From contig JAVXUO010001860.1 in NCBI GenBank assembly GCA_033065855.1, positions 1 through 64,000 of the forward strand: DNA of 64,000 nt, read 5' to 3'. A program made the translations under genes and the position numbers. Within the stretch, counting starts at the first letter, position 1. Every line of letters starts with the position of its first letter. This stretch comes from Escallonia rubra. Taxonomy: Eukaryota > Streptophyta > Magnoliopsida > Escalloniales > Escalloniaceae. Below are positions 10,900 to 22,180 of the stretch, one piece after another. Below the pieces are notes generated by a model that searched no databases, had not been told where the DNA came from, and was given only the letters and a program-made list of their open reading frames with translations.

Positions 10900-11790
10900 A
10901 ATTATGGGATGTACAAGGGCTTACTAAGATAAAGTAGGGATGTACTAGGGTTAAGTAGAGTAATTAGGGTTGGTAGGTTAAAATATGATAAGTTGGGTAA
11001 TTAGGGTTCATAATAAGGGTTAACTAGGGTTAATTAGGGTTTAGGATTTAGCGTTTAGGGTTTAATTAATCTAATTAGGGTTTAATAAGATATGTCAGGG
11101 CTAATTAGTGTTAGTTAGGAGTACTTTGGGCTTATTATAGCTAATTAGGGTTGATCAGTACCAATAAGGGCTAATTAGAGCTAATTAGGGTTTAATTGTG
11201 CGGATTAGTGTTGATTAGTCGTGATTAGGGCTAATTAGGTTAACTGGGTTATTGGGGTTAATTACGATTAATAAAGGGTTTAATTAATCTAATTAGGGTT
11301 TATTACGATATGTTAGGGCTAATAACTGTTAATTAGGAGTACTTCGACCAAATTATAGCTAATTAGGGTTGACTAATTAGGGTAATTTAGAACTAATTAG
11401 GGTTTAATTGTGCAAATTAGTGTTGATTAGTCCTAATTAGGGCTGATTAGGGCTTAATTGGATTGTTAGGTTTAATATAGACTAATTAGGCTAACTATAA
11501 TCAATTAGGGTTAATTGGGTTCATTAGAGCTAATCAGGGTTTAGTTAGGTTTTAGGGTTTAGGGTTTAATTAATCTAATTAAGGGTTACTGAGATATGAG
11601 TAATTAGGGCTAGTTAGGGTTTAATTTGAGCTGATTAGTGTTAATTAGGACTAATTTGGGCTAACTGCAGCTAATTAGGGTTCATTACATTCTTAGGGTT
11701 AATTAAAACTAAATAGGCTAACTAGAGCTAATTAGGGTTAATTGGGTTCATTAGGATTAATCGGGACTAATTAGGGCTAATTATAGCCAG
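10900..11790. repeat. Telomere-like TTAGGG-related array in CACTA-B
   Basis: Dense irregular array of TAATTAGGGTTAATTAGGG-like words with decayed spacing. The reverse complement resembles 1-365. No coding potential is seen. Confidence 0.75.
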
Positions 11791-11829
11791 TGGCGGAGCC
11801 ACGATGAGATTCAGGGGGTGTTAAAAATA

Positions 11830-13050
11830 TCGCGTTAACCTAATTAACCTAAATTCAACAACCAACCATTCAACTAAATCACAGATATCTCAATCCAATT
11901 GGGTCCCATCCTCCGTCAATAATCTCAATTCTCAATGCATAGTCAACAATCTCAATTCTCAAATGCTCAATACAAAGTTAACAAAAATATATAAAGAATG
12001 AAAATTGATATAAAGAAGTCTAACAATTATAACTAAATCACAGATATCCTAGAAAGCACCGACACCTCATATAGGAGGTTGTCGGTATGGTGTCTGACAC
12101 CTACCGACATTTCCGGATACATGTCCGACACCTCTCAGCGGTGTCCGAAGATATTGATTTATTTTTTAATTATCGGACACCGTGTCGGTCACCCTTTGAA
12201 GAGGTGTCGGACACCTCTTGAAGAAATGTCGGACACCTCTTGAAGAAGTGTCCACGAGTATAAAGCCAAAATATGATATTTCGGTGTTTGTGTCGATCGG
12301 ACGCGGTGTCTGTGTCCGTGCTACCTAACAGATATCTCAATCCAATTGGGTCCCATCCTCCATCAACAATCTCAACTCTCAAATTGTCAATGCACAGTCA
12401 ACAATCTCAATTCTTAATTCAAATGCTCAATGCACAGTTAACAAAATTATATAAAGAAAGAAAATTGATATAAAGAAGTCTAACAATTACAACTAAATCA
12501 CAGATATCCTAAAAAGCACCGACACCTCATATAGGGTGTCGGTATGGTGTCCGACACCTACCGACACCTCCGGACACGTGTCCGACACCTCTCAGCAGTG
12601 TCCGAAGATATTGATTTATTTTTTAATTGTTGGACACCGTGTCGGTCACCCCTTGAAAAGGTGCCAGACACCTCTTGAAGAAGTGTCCACAAGTAGAAAG
12701 CCAAAATATGACATTTCGGTGTCGGTGTCGATCGCATGCGGTGTCCGTGCTACCTAACAGATATCTCAATCTAATTGGGTCCCATCCTCCGTCAAGAATC
12801 TCAATTCTCAAATTCTCAATGCACAGTCAACAATCTCAATTCTCAAATGTTCATTGCACAATGAACAAAATTATATAAAGAATGAAAATCGATATAAAAA
12901 AGTCTAACAATTACAACTAAATCACATATATCCTAGAAAGCACCGACACCTCATATAAGTCGAGGTATGGTGTCCGAGACCTACCGACACCTCCACACCT
13001 CACCGACACCTCCGGACACAATCCCATAGACACCTCTCATACAAAGAATG
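11830..13050. repeat. Three tandem units of about 425-460 bp, rich in TGTCCGACACC
   Basis: Units begin near ATCACAGATATCCT (about 12038, 12498 and 12922), each with CACCGACACCTCATAT, clusters of GTGTCGGACACCTC-type words, and a copy of CCAATTGGGTCCCATCCTCC. The 12-bp GTGTCCGACACC-like words are partly palindromic. Similar single-copy sequence lies in CACTA-A at 630-815. Short ORFs here (12170-12382, 12536-12757) are products of the repeats. Confidence 0.75.
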
Positions 13051-14590
13051 TTCTCCGTTTAACTAGATATCTATGTAGAAGCAAACCGAAAGAACTTCCT
13101 CTTACTACTATCTTTTAAATTAAAATTAGTTATTTGTTCCAAAAGTTGAACCTCTCTCTTCTTTTTGTGATGTTTTAAAATTGAGTACACTTTCTAAAGG
13201 GTAGACTGACATCATCGTCAGAACTGTTTGAGGGCCTTATAAAGTGTTGGTTCATACCAGACCATTGAGTTTTTTTGGATATGCAATTTATAGGCCACAC
13301 ATGGAGTCTTTTTGGATTAATCAGACTCTCTTATGAGAAACTTCTCACCACCTTCTTATTTTGGCTTGCTTCTTTATGGCCAGAGGGTTGTTTATTTTGT
13401 ACGTGGCTGCTTGTACCAAACAAACTAAATGGCGGTATGGCTTACAATCTGGATTGAGATGTCACTGTTGCGACATTTGCCTTCTGATATGGCTGTACTT
13501 TGTGGTTGAAGGATAGCAAACCCCAACCACCTTGTGCTTTGTATCATCGTGTGCAAAAATTTCTAGGAAGTTTCCAACAAAGGTACAAACAGGCCGTACT
13601 TGTCTCTTAGAACTCGAAAAAGTTAGCCTTCTATGTGTAAAGCTGGATTCATCTTGAGCTAGTAAGAGCACCCAAGAAAGCAAGAGTGACTGGTCTAAAT
13701 TTGGGACCGTTGTAGTCATTTGGCACCCAGAAATGCGAGTGTCTAATCCAGATTTGGAGCCATATATGGCTGTCAGGTTCACTGTTTGGTAAAAAAGACG
13801 ATGAATTTATAACTTAGGTATTTCTCAATCACACGGAACTATCAATTGATTAAAAAATGAGTGGCAAGATATATTCGTATATGTACTAATGAGAATGAGA
13901 TATGTTCTGAAGTTCATAGTTCATCCAAGGTTCTTGAGGAGTGCCACGCAACCCTAACTTGGGGTTGTCGTGTAAGAAAATTAGAGATTTTAAACTCTTT
14001 TGACAATTTTAATTTAGGAATTATAACTTGCTGATATTAAACCATCAACTCTGAACTAGTGAGCGGTGAAGTACATGAGTTGACTAAATGACCAACTGAC
14101 TACGAGGTGTGGTGATTTAATAGCCTCAGAAGCATAGAAGCATAATACCCTTTCCCCCATCCCCCCCACTTCACCCCTCTACGTGCGAGGGCGCGCGTGT
14201 TTTAGTTAATAGTACATTTTCCTATTTTATGCAGGTCTAAGAAATTCCATAGCTTTCCTAACTGCCCAAAAAAGGGACTGTATTGTCGATTACGCATTTG
14301 TCTTTCATTTTCTTTTTTCCTTCTTCTTTGTTTTGTATTTTCTTTCTTTTTCTTTCACCTTAACATAAAGACAGCCATCATCCTAGCTACAACAGCACTA
14401 AGGAACCACCTCGAAACACCATTCACATACCAAGAGATAACGACTATCAACCAACAAACTACCACCTTGATGAACCACCAGCTCATTCAAACACCCCTCC
14501 CACCCCAAGCTCAAAATGCGTAATCGGCAGAATAGAATGCAAATCCATTAAAGCAAAAAAATCAAGCCCAAAATCAAGCATGATTGAGAC
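13051..14590. other. CACTA-B interior with no recognised gene
   Basis: Unique-looking sequence with uneven base composition. An open frame of 106 codons on the minus strand (13782-13462) and a plus-strand stretch with a branch/acceptor-like TTTTATGCAG near 14234 are visible, but I recognise no family. It may include captured host sequence; this is inference only. Confidence 0.3.
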
Positions 14591-14599
14591 AAGTAAAGC

Positions 14600-14815
14600 A
14601 ATAAATCAAGCAAATTCAGTAAAGCTAAAAACCAAGCACGATTGAGACAAGTTTAAAACTGTACCAGAGTTGTAGATCTGGCCGGAGTTGGTGAGGCCGT
14701 GAGTGTCGCCGAAGGTGCGCGGTGTTAGTGGGATGTGCAGGGTGTCGTTGGAGGTGGGTCGCCGTGAGAGGGCCTCATCGGAGGTTATATCGCCGGTGGG
14801 TGGAAACGGGGACAT
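14600..14815 (-). other. GC-rich exon-like segment near CACTA-B 5' end
   Basis: On the minus strand, ATG at 14815 opens MSPFPPTGDITSDEALSRR and continues to SGQIYNSG, where a possible donor (CTCTG then GTACAG) occurs near 14665. The frame runs on to a stop at 14606. It is clearly GC-richer than its surroundings and sits just inside the 5' subterminal repeats. Either it is the GC-rich first exon known from Spm-type elements, or it is a captured host first exon. I do not recognise the protein. Confidence 0.35.
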
Positions 14816-14874
14816 AGAGATAAATGGCGGAAATAGATAGAAACGGGGAGAGAGAAACTGCAGTCTGTGTTAAT

Positions 14875-15189
14875 TAAAGGACTTTTAGCGACGGAACAAC
14901 CCATCGCTCAAAGTCCGTCGGTAAAAGACATTTTATTCGACGGATTTTAGCGATTAAAAAAAATTAAAAAACCCTCAAAAATTACAAATTCCCTAAAAAT
15001 ATTTAACGACGGGAACCCCGTCGTTAAAAGTCCATCGGTAAAATCCGTCGGCAAAGGTTTTTACCGACGTAATATTCCGTCGGTAAAACTTTTTACCAAC
15101 GAATTTTTACCGACGATATATCCCGTCACCGAAAGAGCTTTTAGCGACAGAATACCTTTCGTCGCTAAATCCATCTTTTTCTTTTAGTG
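14875..15189. repeat. CACTA-B right subterminal repeats and TIR
   Basis: Repeated TTAGCGACGGA, CCGTCGGTAAAA and related words in both orientations, ending TTTCTTTTAGTG at 15178-15189, followed by target duplicate AAT. It is the 5' end of the element relative to its genes. Confidence 0.85.
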
Positions 15190-15992
15190 AATGTTCAAGC
15201 ATGAATTGGACAAATGATATGTATGATAAAAGTATGTAGGTTTTTTTGTTTAGTTCCTTGAACCATCGTGCAAGTATATAATTTTTTTATACAATATCTA
15301 GGAGCTAAGAATAATAAGCTTAAGCTTTTTTTGTTTTATCATGAAGTGGCGTGCAAAGTTTAAGAAAATTGTAGCCCTACGGACGGTGCGAACAATTTCT
15401 TAATGGTTGTCTAATTTTAGCAGTAAAATCACATATAATTTAGATTAATGACACTCTTTGAATACTAAGATGAGCTACGCAAAAGAACATGAGCACGCTT
15501 ATAAATTTGCTTTCCCGAAGGTTGCACTATATACGTTTTAACGTTAAAATGAATTCTAATAGGCTGCTCCTGATAAAAACATCGAAACATCCTTTACTCG
15601 ATATTGATGCACAAAAAGAAAAGTGTTGATAAAGATTTTGCTACACTTTTAAAATCAAATTTGTATGGTAGATTGCAAGGATGCTACTAATAGTGCTCCA
15701 AAATTTAATCCTAATTATATTTACAACTGTGAATTTCCCAATTCAATATTAATGTGAGATATTGTCTCTTTTTGTTGTGACAAAATCTCCGAAGTGTTGC
15801 TCATATTAAAGCATCAACAAGTATACGTGGTGATTTTTTATTTTGAACAAAAACAATCACTCATACCTCATTTTCTACTTAAAATATTTCATGTGCCAAA
15901 TAGTGTTTCAGTTACTTAAAAAATACTTAAATAAAGTTATGATTTGACTTAAATAACTTATTTAAGACTTGTACGGAACGATTGAAGACTAA
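15190..15992. repeat. 1.8-kb repeat unit U0, right half
   Basis: Continues the unit interrupted at 4058. It starts AATGTTCAAGCATGAATTGG and matches the second halves of units at 16830, 18620, 20450 and 56636, including a shared AAGCTTAAGCTTTTTTTG and ATTGATGCACAAAAAGA. It ends with the MITE target TAA (15990-15992). No coding capacity is seen. Confidence 0.8.
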
Positions 15993-16427
15993 AGGCCCTG
16001 TTTAACAGGGTTTTTTTTTCAAGTTTTTTTTTTTTTTTTTCTAGTTTTGGAAACTGAAAAAAGAAGTTGCGTTTGGTAACCATTTTTTTTTCTTCAGTTT
16101 AAAAAACAATTTTCAATCAAGGCTGTTTTTAAAAACACAAAAAAAGAGTTTTTTTTTTTAGACTACCACTACCCGCCCACCGCCTGCAGCCACTGTCGGC
16201 AACCACCTCCGGCAGCCACCACCGGCGAATGCAGGCATCGACCTTCGGCGGCCGGCAGCCACCAGCCACCGCCGGCCGTCGCAACGGCCCACCATCCCCA
16301 GCGCAAACCACAAAAAAAAACTGGGCATCAAACATCCACTTGTTGTTGTAAAAAAACAAAAATTAAACTGCTCTTTATTTTTATTTTTTTTGGAAACTGA
16401 AAAAAAAAAGTTTTGTCAAACAGAGCC
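15993..16427. mobile_element. Tourist-like (PIF/Harbinger) MITE, copy 1
   Basis: About 435 bp flanked by TAA on both sides (15990-15992, 16428-16430). Termini GGCCCTGTTTAACAGG and TTTGTCAAACAGAGCC form imperfect inverted repeats of the GGCYCTGTTTG type. The interior is T-rich at the ends with a GC-rich CCACCGCC core (16190-16310), and no transposase. The empty target site is preserved at 3613-3615. Confidence 0.8.
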
Positions 16428-17814
16428 TAAGTGTGATTAGTTAAATAAAAGGTAGAAGAATAGAAGGTGAATGAGTGTTGAGACAATGGTAGTAGCAAGA
16501 TGGGTCTAATATGGTGGTAGGAGCATTTGGTGGCTAATGGTACTAGCAAGATGGGGTGATATATGTGGTAACGACAATATGGGTGGTGGGGATGGTAAAT
16601 CGTTACAATGGTCCACATGACAATGGTTATTACGGTTGTGGAGGTGGCAAGCGATAATGTTATACGATATTTAATAGTCATGATAAGTGGCGATCGGTGA
16701 CAGTTTGCTGGTAGTGGTGAGGGTTGTGCTGTTTGTAGTGGTAACAATAATGTGGTGTAGTGGCAGTGACGACCAAGGTGGTGATAGTAAGGCTGTAGAG
16801 GTAATAGTGCAATAGGGGTGGACAAACAATGTTCGAGCAAGAATTGGACAATTGATATGTTTGATAAAAATATGTTGGTTTTATGTTTAGTTCCTTGAAC
16901 AATCGTTGAAGTATATAAATTTTTTATACAATATCTAGGAGCTAAGAATAATAAGCTTAAGCTTTTTTTGTTTTTATCATGACGTGGCGAGCAAAGTTTA
17001 ACAAAATTGTAGCCCTACGGTGCGAACAATTTCTTAGTGGTTGTCTAATTTTAACAGTAAAATCACATATAATTTAGATTAATGACACTCTTTGAATACT
17101 AAGATGAGCTACGCAAAAGAATATGAGCACACTTATAAATTTGCTTTCCCGACGGTTGCACTTTATACGTTTTAACGTTAAATTGAATTCTAATAGGCTG
17201 ATCATGTTAAGAACATCGAAACATCCTTTACTCGATATTGATGCACAAAAAGACTAGTGTTGATAAAGATTTTGCTACACTTTTAAAATCAAACTTGTAT
17301 GGTAGATTACAACGATGCTACTGATAATGCTCCAAAATTTAATTCTAATTATATTTTCAACTGTGAATTTACCTATTCATTATTATTGTGAGATATTGTC
17401 TCTTTTTGTTGTGACAAAATCTCCAAAGTGTTGCTCATATTAATGCATCAAAAAGTGTACGTGGTGATTTTTTATCTTGAACAAAACAGTCACTCATACC
17501 TCATTTTCTACTTAAAATATTTCATTTGCCAAATAGTGTTTCTGTTACTTAAAAAATACTTATATAAAGTTATGATGTGACTTAAATAACTTATTTAAGA
17601 CTTGTACGCTATATATTCAAGGTTTGAAATTATAATTACTCATTTTAACTGCACGGCAAGTACTAAATATCAGAATTTTGTGACCAATATATTTGAATTG
17701 TGTGTTCCACGGGTCCCATAGCCAGTACCTTCATAGTATGAAAGTCAAGGGTGTACTTGTGATCAGTAAGATAGTCAAGAGTGAAGAAAGTGACGAGGAA
17801 TGATTGAAGACTAA
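16428..17814. repeat. 1.8-kb repeat unit U1
   Basis: First of three consecutive near-identical units. It runs from TAAGTGTGATTAGTTAAA to GATTGAAGACTAA. Unit plus following MITE has a period of 1793 bp. Open frames on the minus strand (16427-16840) are low-complexity readings of the GTGGTAGTG stretch and occur in every unit. Confidence 0.85.
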
Positions 17815-18220
17815 GTCGCTGTTTAACAGGATTTTTTTTTTCAGCTTCGAAAACCGAAAAATAGAAGTTGCGTTTGGTAATCATTTTTTCTTTTTCAGTT
17901 TAAAAAATCAGTTTTTAAATCAAGGCTGTTTTTAAAACTCAAAAAATGAGTTTTGATTTTCAGTTTTGGTTTTGTTTTTTTTTTTTGAGACCACCACTAC
18001 CCTCGCACTGCCTACAGCCACTGCAGGCGACCACCTCCGGCAGCCACCAGCGGCCGCTGGCCACCGCCACGCCCCACAACCGCACCGCAAACCACCATAA
18101 AAAAAAAATTGGATTATCAAACACCCACTTGTTGTTGTAAAAAAAAAGTTACAATTAAACTGCTCTTCATTTTAAATTTTTTTTGGAAACAAAAAAAAAA
18201 TTGTTTTGTCAAACAGAGCC
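17815..18220. mobile_element. Tourist-like MITE, copy 2
   Basis: Same site and orientation as copy 1. TAA flanks at 17812-17814 and 18221-18223; the left end has decayed to GTCGCTGTTTAACAGG and the right end is AAACAGAGCC. Internal deletions relative to copies 1 and 3. Confidence 0.78.
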
Positions 18221-19608
18221 TAAGTGTGATAAGTTAAAAAAAAAGGTAGAAGAATAGAAGGTGAATGAGTGTTGAGACAATGGTAGTAGCAAGATGGGTC
18301 TAATATGGTGTTGGGAGCATTGGGTGGCTAATGGTACTAGCAAGATGGGGTGATATATGTGGTAACGACAATATGGTTGGTGGGGATGGTAAATCGTTAC
18401 AATGGTGCGCATGGCAATGGTTATTACGGTTGTGGAGGTGGCAAGCGATAATGTAATACGATATTTAATAGTCATGATAAGTGAAGATCGGTGACAGTTT
18501 GCTAGTAATGGTGAGTGTTGTGCTGTTGGTAGTGGTAACAATAATGTGGTGTAGTGGCAGCGACGACCAAGGTGGTGATAGTAAGGCTGTAGAGGTAATA
18601 GTGCAATAGGGTGCACAAACAATGTTCGAGAGCATGAATTGGACAAATGATATGTTTGATAAAAATATGTAGGTTTTATGTTCAGTTTCTTGAACCATCG
18701 TTGAAGTATATAAATTTTTTATACAATATCTAGGAGCTAAGAATAATAAGCTTAAGCTTTTTTTGTTTTTATCATGAAGTGGCGAGCAAAGTTTAACAAA
18801 ATTGTAGCCCTACGGTGCGAACAATTTCTTAGTGGTTGTCTAATTTTAACAGTAAAATCACATATAATTTAGATTAATGACACTCTTTGAATACTAAGAT
18901 GAGCTACGCAAAAGAATATGAGCACGCTTATAAATTTGCTTTCCCGACGGTTGCACTTTATACGTTTTAACGTTAAATTGAATTCTAATAGGCTGATCAT
19001 GTTAAGAACATCGAAACATCCTTTACTCGATATTGATGCACAAAAAGACTAGTGTTGATAAAGATTTTGCTACACTTTTAAAATCAAACTTGTATGGTAG
19101 ATTACAACGATGCTACTGATATGCTGCAAAATTTAATCCTAATTATATTTTCAACTGTGAATTTACCTATTCATTATTATTGTGAAATATTGTCTCTTTT
19201 TGTTGTGACAAAATCTCCAAAGTGTTGCTCATATTAATGCATCAAAAAGTGTACGTGGTGATTTTTTATCTTGAACAAAACAGTCACTCATACCTCATTT
19301 TCTACTTAAAATATTTCATTTGCCAAATAGTGTTTCTGTTACTTAAAAAATACTTATATAAAGTTATGATGTGACTTAAATAACTTATTTAAGACTTGTA
19401 CGCTATATATTCAAGGTTTGAAATTATAATTACTCATTTTAACTGCACGGCAAGTACTAAATATCAGAATTTTGTGACCAATATATTTGAATTGTGTGTT
19501 CCACGGGTCCCATAGCCAGTACCTTCATAGTATGAAAGTCAAGGGTGCACTTGTGATCAGTAAGATAGTCAAGAGTGAAGAAAGTGACGAGGAATGATTG
19601 AAGACTAA
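18221..19608. repeat. 1.8-kb repeat unit U2
   Basis: Very close to U1 over its whole length, including the shared ACTAGTGTTGATAAAGATTT and GTCCCATAGCCAGTACCTTC. Period to the next unit is 1818 bp. Confidence 0.85.
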
Positions 19609-20038
19609 AGGCCCTGTTTAACAGGGTTTTTTTTTCCAGCTTTGAAAACCCTAAATAGAAGTTGCGTTCGGTAATCATTTTTTGTTCTTCAGTTTAAAAA
19701 ATCAGTTTTTAAATCAAGGCTGTTTTTAAAAACTCAAAAAATGAGTTTCTATTTTCAGTTTTGGTTTTGTTTTTTTTTTTGAGACCACCACTACCCTCGC
19801 ACCGCCTACAGCCACTGCCGGCGACCACCTCCGGCAGCCACCACGCAGCCACCACCGGCCGCTGGTAGCCACTTGCCACTGCCGCCGCCACGCCCCACAA
19901 CCGCCACCGCAAACCACCACAAAAAAAAACTGGGTTATCAAACACCCACTTGTTGTTGTAAAAAAAAATACAATTAAACTGCTGTTTATTTTTGCTTTTT
20001 TTTTGGAAACTAATTTTTTTTTTTTGTCAAACAGAGCC
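19609..20038. mobile_element. Tourist-like MITE, copy 3
   Basis: TAA flanks at 19606-19608 and 20039-20041; ends GGCCCTGTTTAACAGGG and CAAACAGAGCC. The GC-rich core encodes nothing recognisable; Gly/Ala/Trp-rich frames on the minus strand are composition effects. Confidence 0.8.
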
Positions 20039-21376
20039 TAAGTGTGAGAAGTTTAAAAAAAAGGTAGAAGAATAGAAGGAATAGAAGGTGAATGAGTGTT
20101 GAGACAATGGTAGTAGCAAGATGGGTCTAATATGGTGGTGGGAGCATTGGGTGGCTAATGGTACTAGCAAGATGGGGTGATATATGTGGTAACGACAATA
20201 TGGGTGGTGTGGATGGTAAATCGTTACAATGGTGCACATGGCAATGGTTATTACGGTTGGGGAGGTGGCAAGCGATAATGTAATACGATATTTAATAGTC
20301 ATGATAAGTGGCGATCGGTGACAGTTTGCTGGTAGTGGTGAGGGTTGTGCTGTTGGTAGTGGTAACAATAATGTGGTTTAGTGGCAGTGACGACCAAGGT
20401 GGTGATAGTAAGGCTGTAGAGGTAATAGTGCAATAGGGGTGGATAAACAATGTTCGAGCATGAATTGGACAAATGATATGTATGATAAAAATATGTAGGT
20501 TTTATGTTTAGTTCCTAGAACCATCGTGGAAGTATATAAACTTTTTATACAATATCTAGGAGCTAAGAATAATAAGCTTAAGCTTTTTTTTTGTTTTTAT
20601 CATGAAGTGGCGTGCAAAGTTTAACATAATTGTAGCCCTGCGATGCGAACAATTTCTTAGTGGTTGTCTAATTTTAGCAGTAAAATCACATATAATTTAG
20701 ATTAATGAGACTCTTTGAATATTAAGATGAGCTACGCAAAAGAACATGAGCACGCTTATAAATTTGCTTTCCCGAAGGTTGCACTTTATACGTTTTAACG
20801 TTAAAATGAATTTTGATAGGCTGCTCTTAATAAAAACATTGAAACATCCTTTACTCGATATTGATGCACAAAAAGACTAGTGTTGATAAATATTTTGCTA
20901 CACTTTTAAAATCAAATTTGTATGGTAGATTGCAAGGATGCTACTATTAGGGCTCCAAAATTTAAGCCTAAGTATATATGCAACTGTGAATTTTCCTATT
21001 CAATATTATTGTGAGATATTGTCTCTCTTTGTGGTGACAAAATCTCCGAAATGTTATTCATGTTAAAGCATCAAAAAGTCTACGTGGTGATTTTTTTTTT
21101 ATCTTGAACAAAAACGGAGTCTTTCATACCTCATTTTCTACTTAAAACAACTCATGTGCCAAATAGTGTTTTTGTTACTTAAAAAAACACCTGAATAAAG
21201 TTATGATGTGACTTAAGTAACTTATTCAATAGTTTTACGCTTTCTAATTCAAGTTGTACTATTATAATTATTTTATTCAACTGCATTGCAAGTACTAAAT
21301 ATCAGAATTTTGCAACCTATGTATTTAAATTGTGTGTTCGACGGATCCCATAGCCAATACGTTTATAGTATGAAAG
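20039..21376. repeat. 1.8-kb repeat unit U3, adjoining OSC copy 1
   Basis: Last unit before OSC copy 1. More diverged from U1/U2 in its second half (GCAACCTATG, GACGGATCCC) but matching the unit in front of OSC copy 2 (56226-57560) at these same variants. So this unit travelled with the gene during the duplication. Confidence 0.82.
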
Positions 21377-22058
21377 GGATATGTTAGCTATCTACTTTAA
21401 CTCTATCAAATTTCCCACCGACCTAGCCTATGATCAACTTTGGGTGGCTTTTTTAGTACATGGTGATGCTCAGCTCTGGCTCTGCATTTCATGACATCCA
21501 CTCGTTTAGGAATGCATTACAGTCACTAGGACTAGGTCCCGGTAATGAAGGCAGAAAGTCAAGGGTATATTTAGGGTGTAGTTGTCAAGGCAGCTTATAT
21601 AGATAACTCAACTCCACACTCAAGTTTTTTTTTTCGTTTACGAGTAAAACGTGTCGTATACGAACTGAGCTTGATCCGAAAAGAAGAATGTTCAAACTTG
21701 TTCGTTTAGTTTTAGGCCATAGATTGCATTCGTGCTCGTTTAATGTTCAAAATTTTGTTTGAAGTTATGATTATAATCATTCGCGAAGTCTAGGTAACCA
21801 AAATTGTACATAGAAAATTTTTCACGGCTATTAAAATAAAATTGATCTAATACAACTCCAAATAGGTTTGCACCAGCAACGTTGCATACAATTGGAGCAT
21901 TTTCAGCCTCCAATATGATCAAATGGGAACAAGCAAAGGGCAAAAGGAAAAAAGCTGATCAAATGATCATAGCAGTCATATTCTAACTTTGACTGAAATT
22001 AACATCTACTCAAAGAAACTACTTGCAGGGCTAGGGTACGGCAACGGCAGGTTTTGCC
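21377..22058. other. Upstream region of OSC copy 1
   Basis: AT-rich intergenic DNA that aligns with 57555-58254 upstream of OSC copy 2. Copy 1 has an extra block of about 90 bp near 21455-21540 absent from copy 2, and lacks a block of about 95 bp present at 57750-57850 in copy 2. No gene is seen; a 67-aa frame on the minus strand (21740-21943) is shared by both copies but has no recognised features. Confidence 0.55.
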
Positions 22059-22066
22059 TATATAAG
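22059..22066 (+). promoter_or_regulatory. TATA box of OSC copy 1
   Basis: TATATAAG in the context GCC-TATATAAG-GGAAG, 115 bases before the ATG. This spacing would put transcription start about 85-90 bases upstream of the ATG. The identical box is at 58255-58262 for copy 2. Confidence 0.7.
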
Positions 22067-22180
22067 GGAAGTTGGAGTTGGCAAACATGTACAACCATCT
22101 TAAGTGCGCCTATACAGCAGTACGCAACACTGCAGCAAGAGACTCCACAAATATATCGATCGATCAATCTTTGTGAAAAA

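Larger units (their letters stand above)
4059..15189 (-). mobile_element. Complete CACTA (En/Spm) transposon B, 11.1 kb
   Basis: Left terminus CACTACAAGAAA (4059-4070) and right terminus TTTCTTTTAGTG (15178-15189) are inverted with one mismatch. Flanking trinucleotides are AAT on both sides (4056-4058 and 15190-15192), the 3-bp duplication expected for CACTA. Removing the element restores the repeat unit exactly: ACAAACAAT then GTTC.AGCATGAATTGG, as in units at 16830, 18620, 20450 and 56636. Order in the minus direction: GC-rich exon-like segment, tandem repeats, hairpins, tnp2 pseudogene, inverted DUF4216 part, tnpA-like pseudogene. Both genes are broken, so the element is defective, though its termini could be moved in trans. 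Confidence 0.92.

Noticed and set aside
16129-16359. Gly/Trp/Pro-rich ORFs in the MITE cores (also 17932-18140, 19709-19945, 55953-56198)
   Set aside because: GC-rich CCACCGCC composition inside MITEs; frames differ between copies.
18209-18646. 137-145-codon minus-strand ORFs repeated in each 1.8-kb unit
   Set aside because: His/Thr/Pro/Leu-rich readings of GTGGTAGTG simple sequence; interrupted differently in each unit and without a recognised domain.
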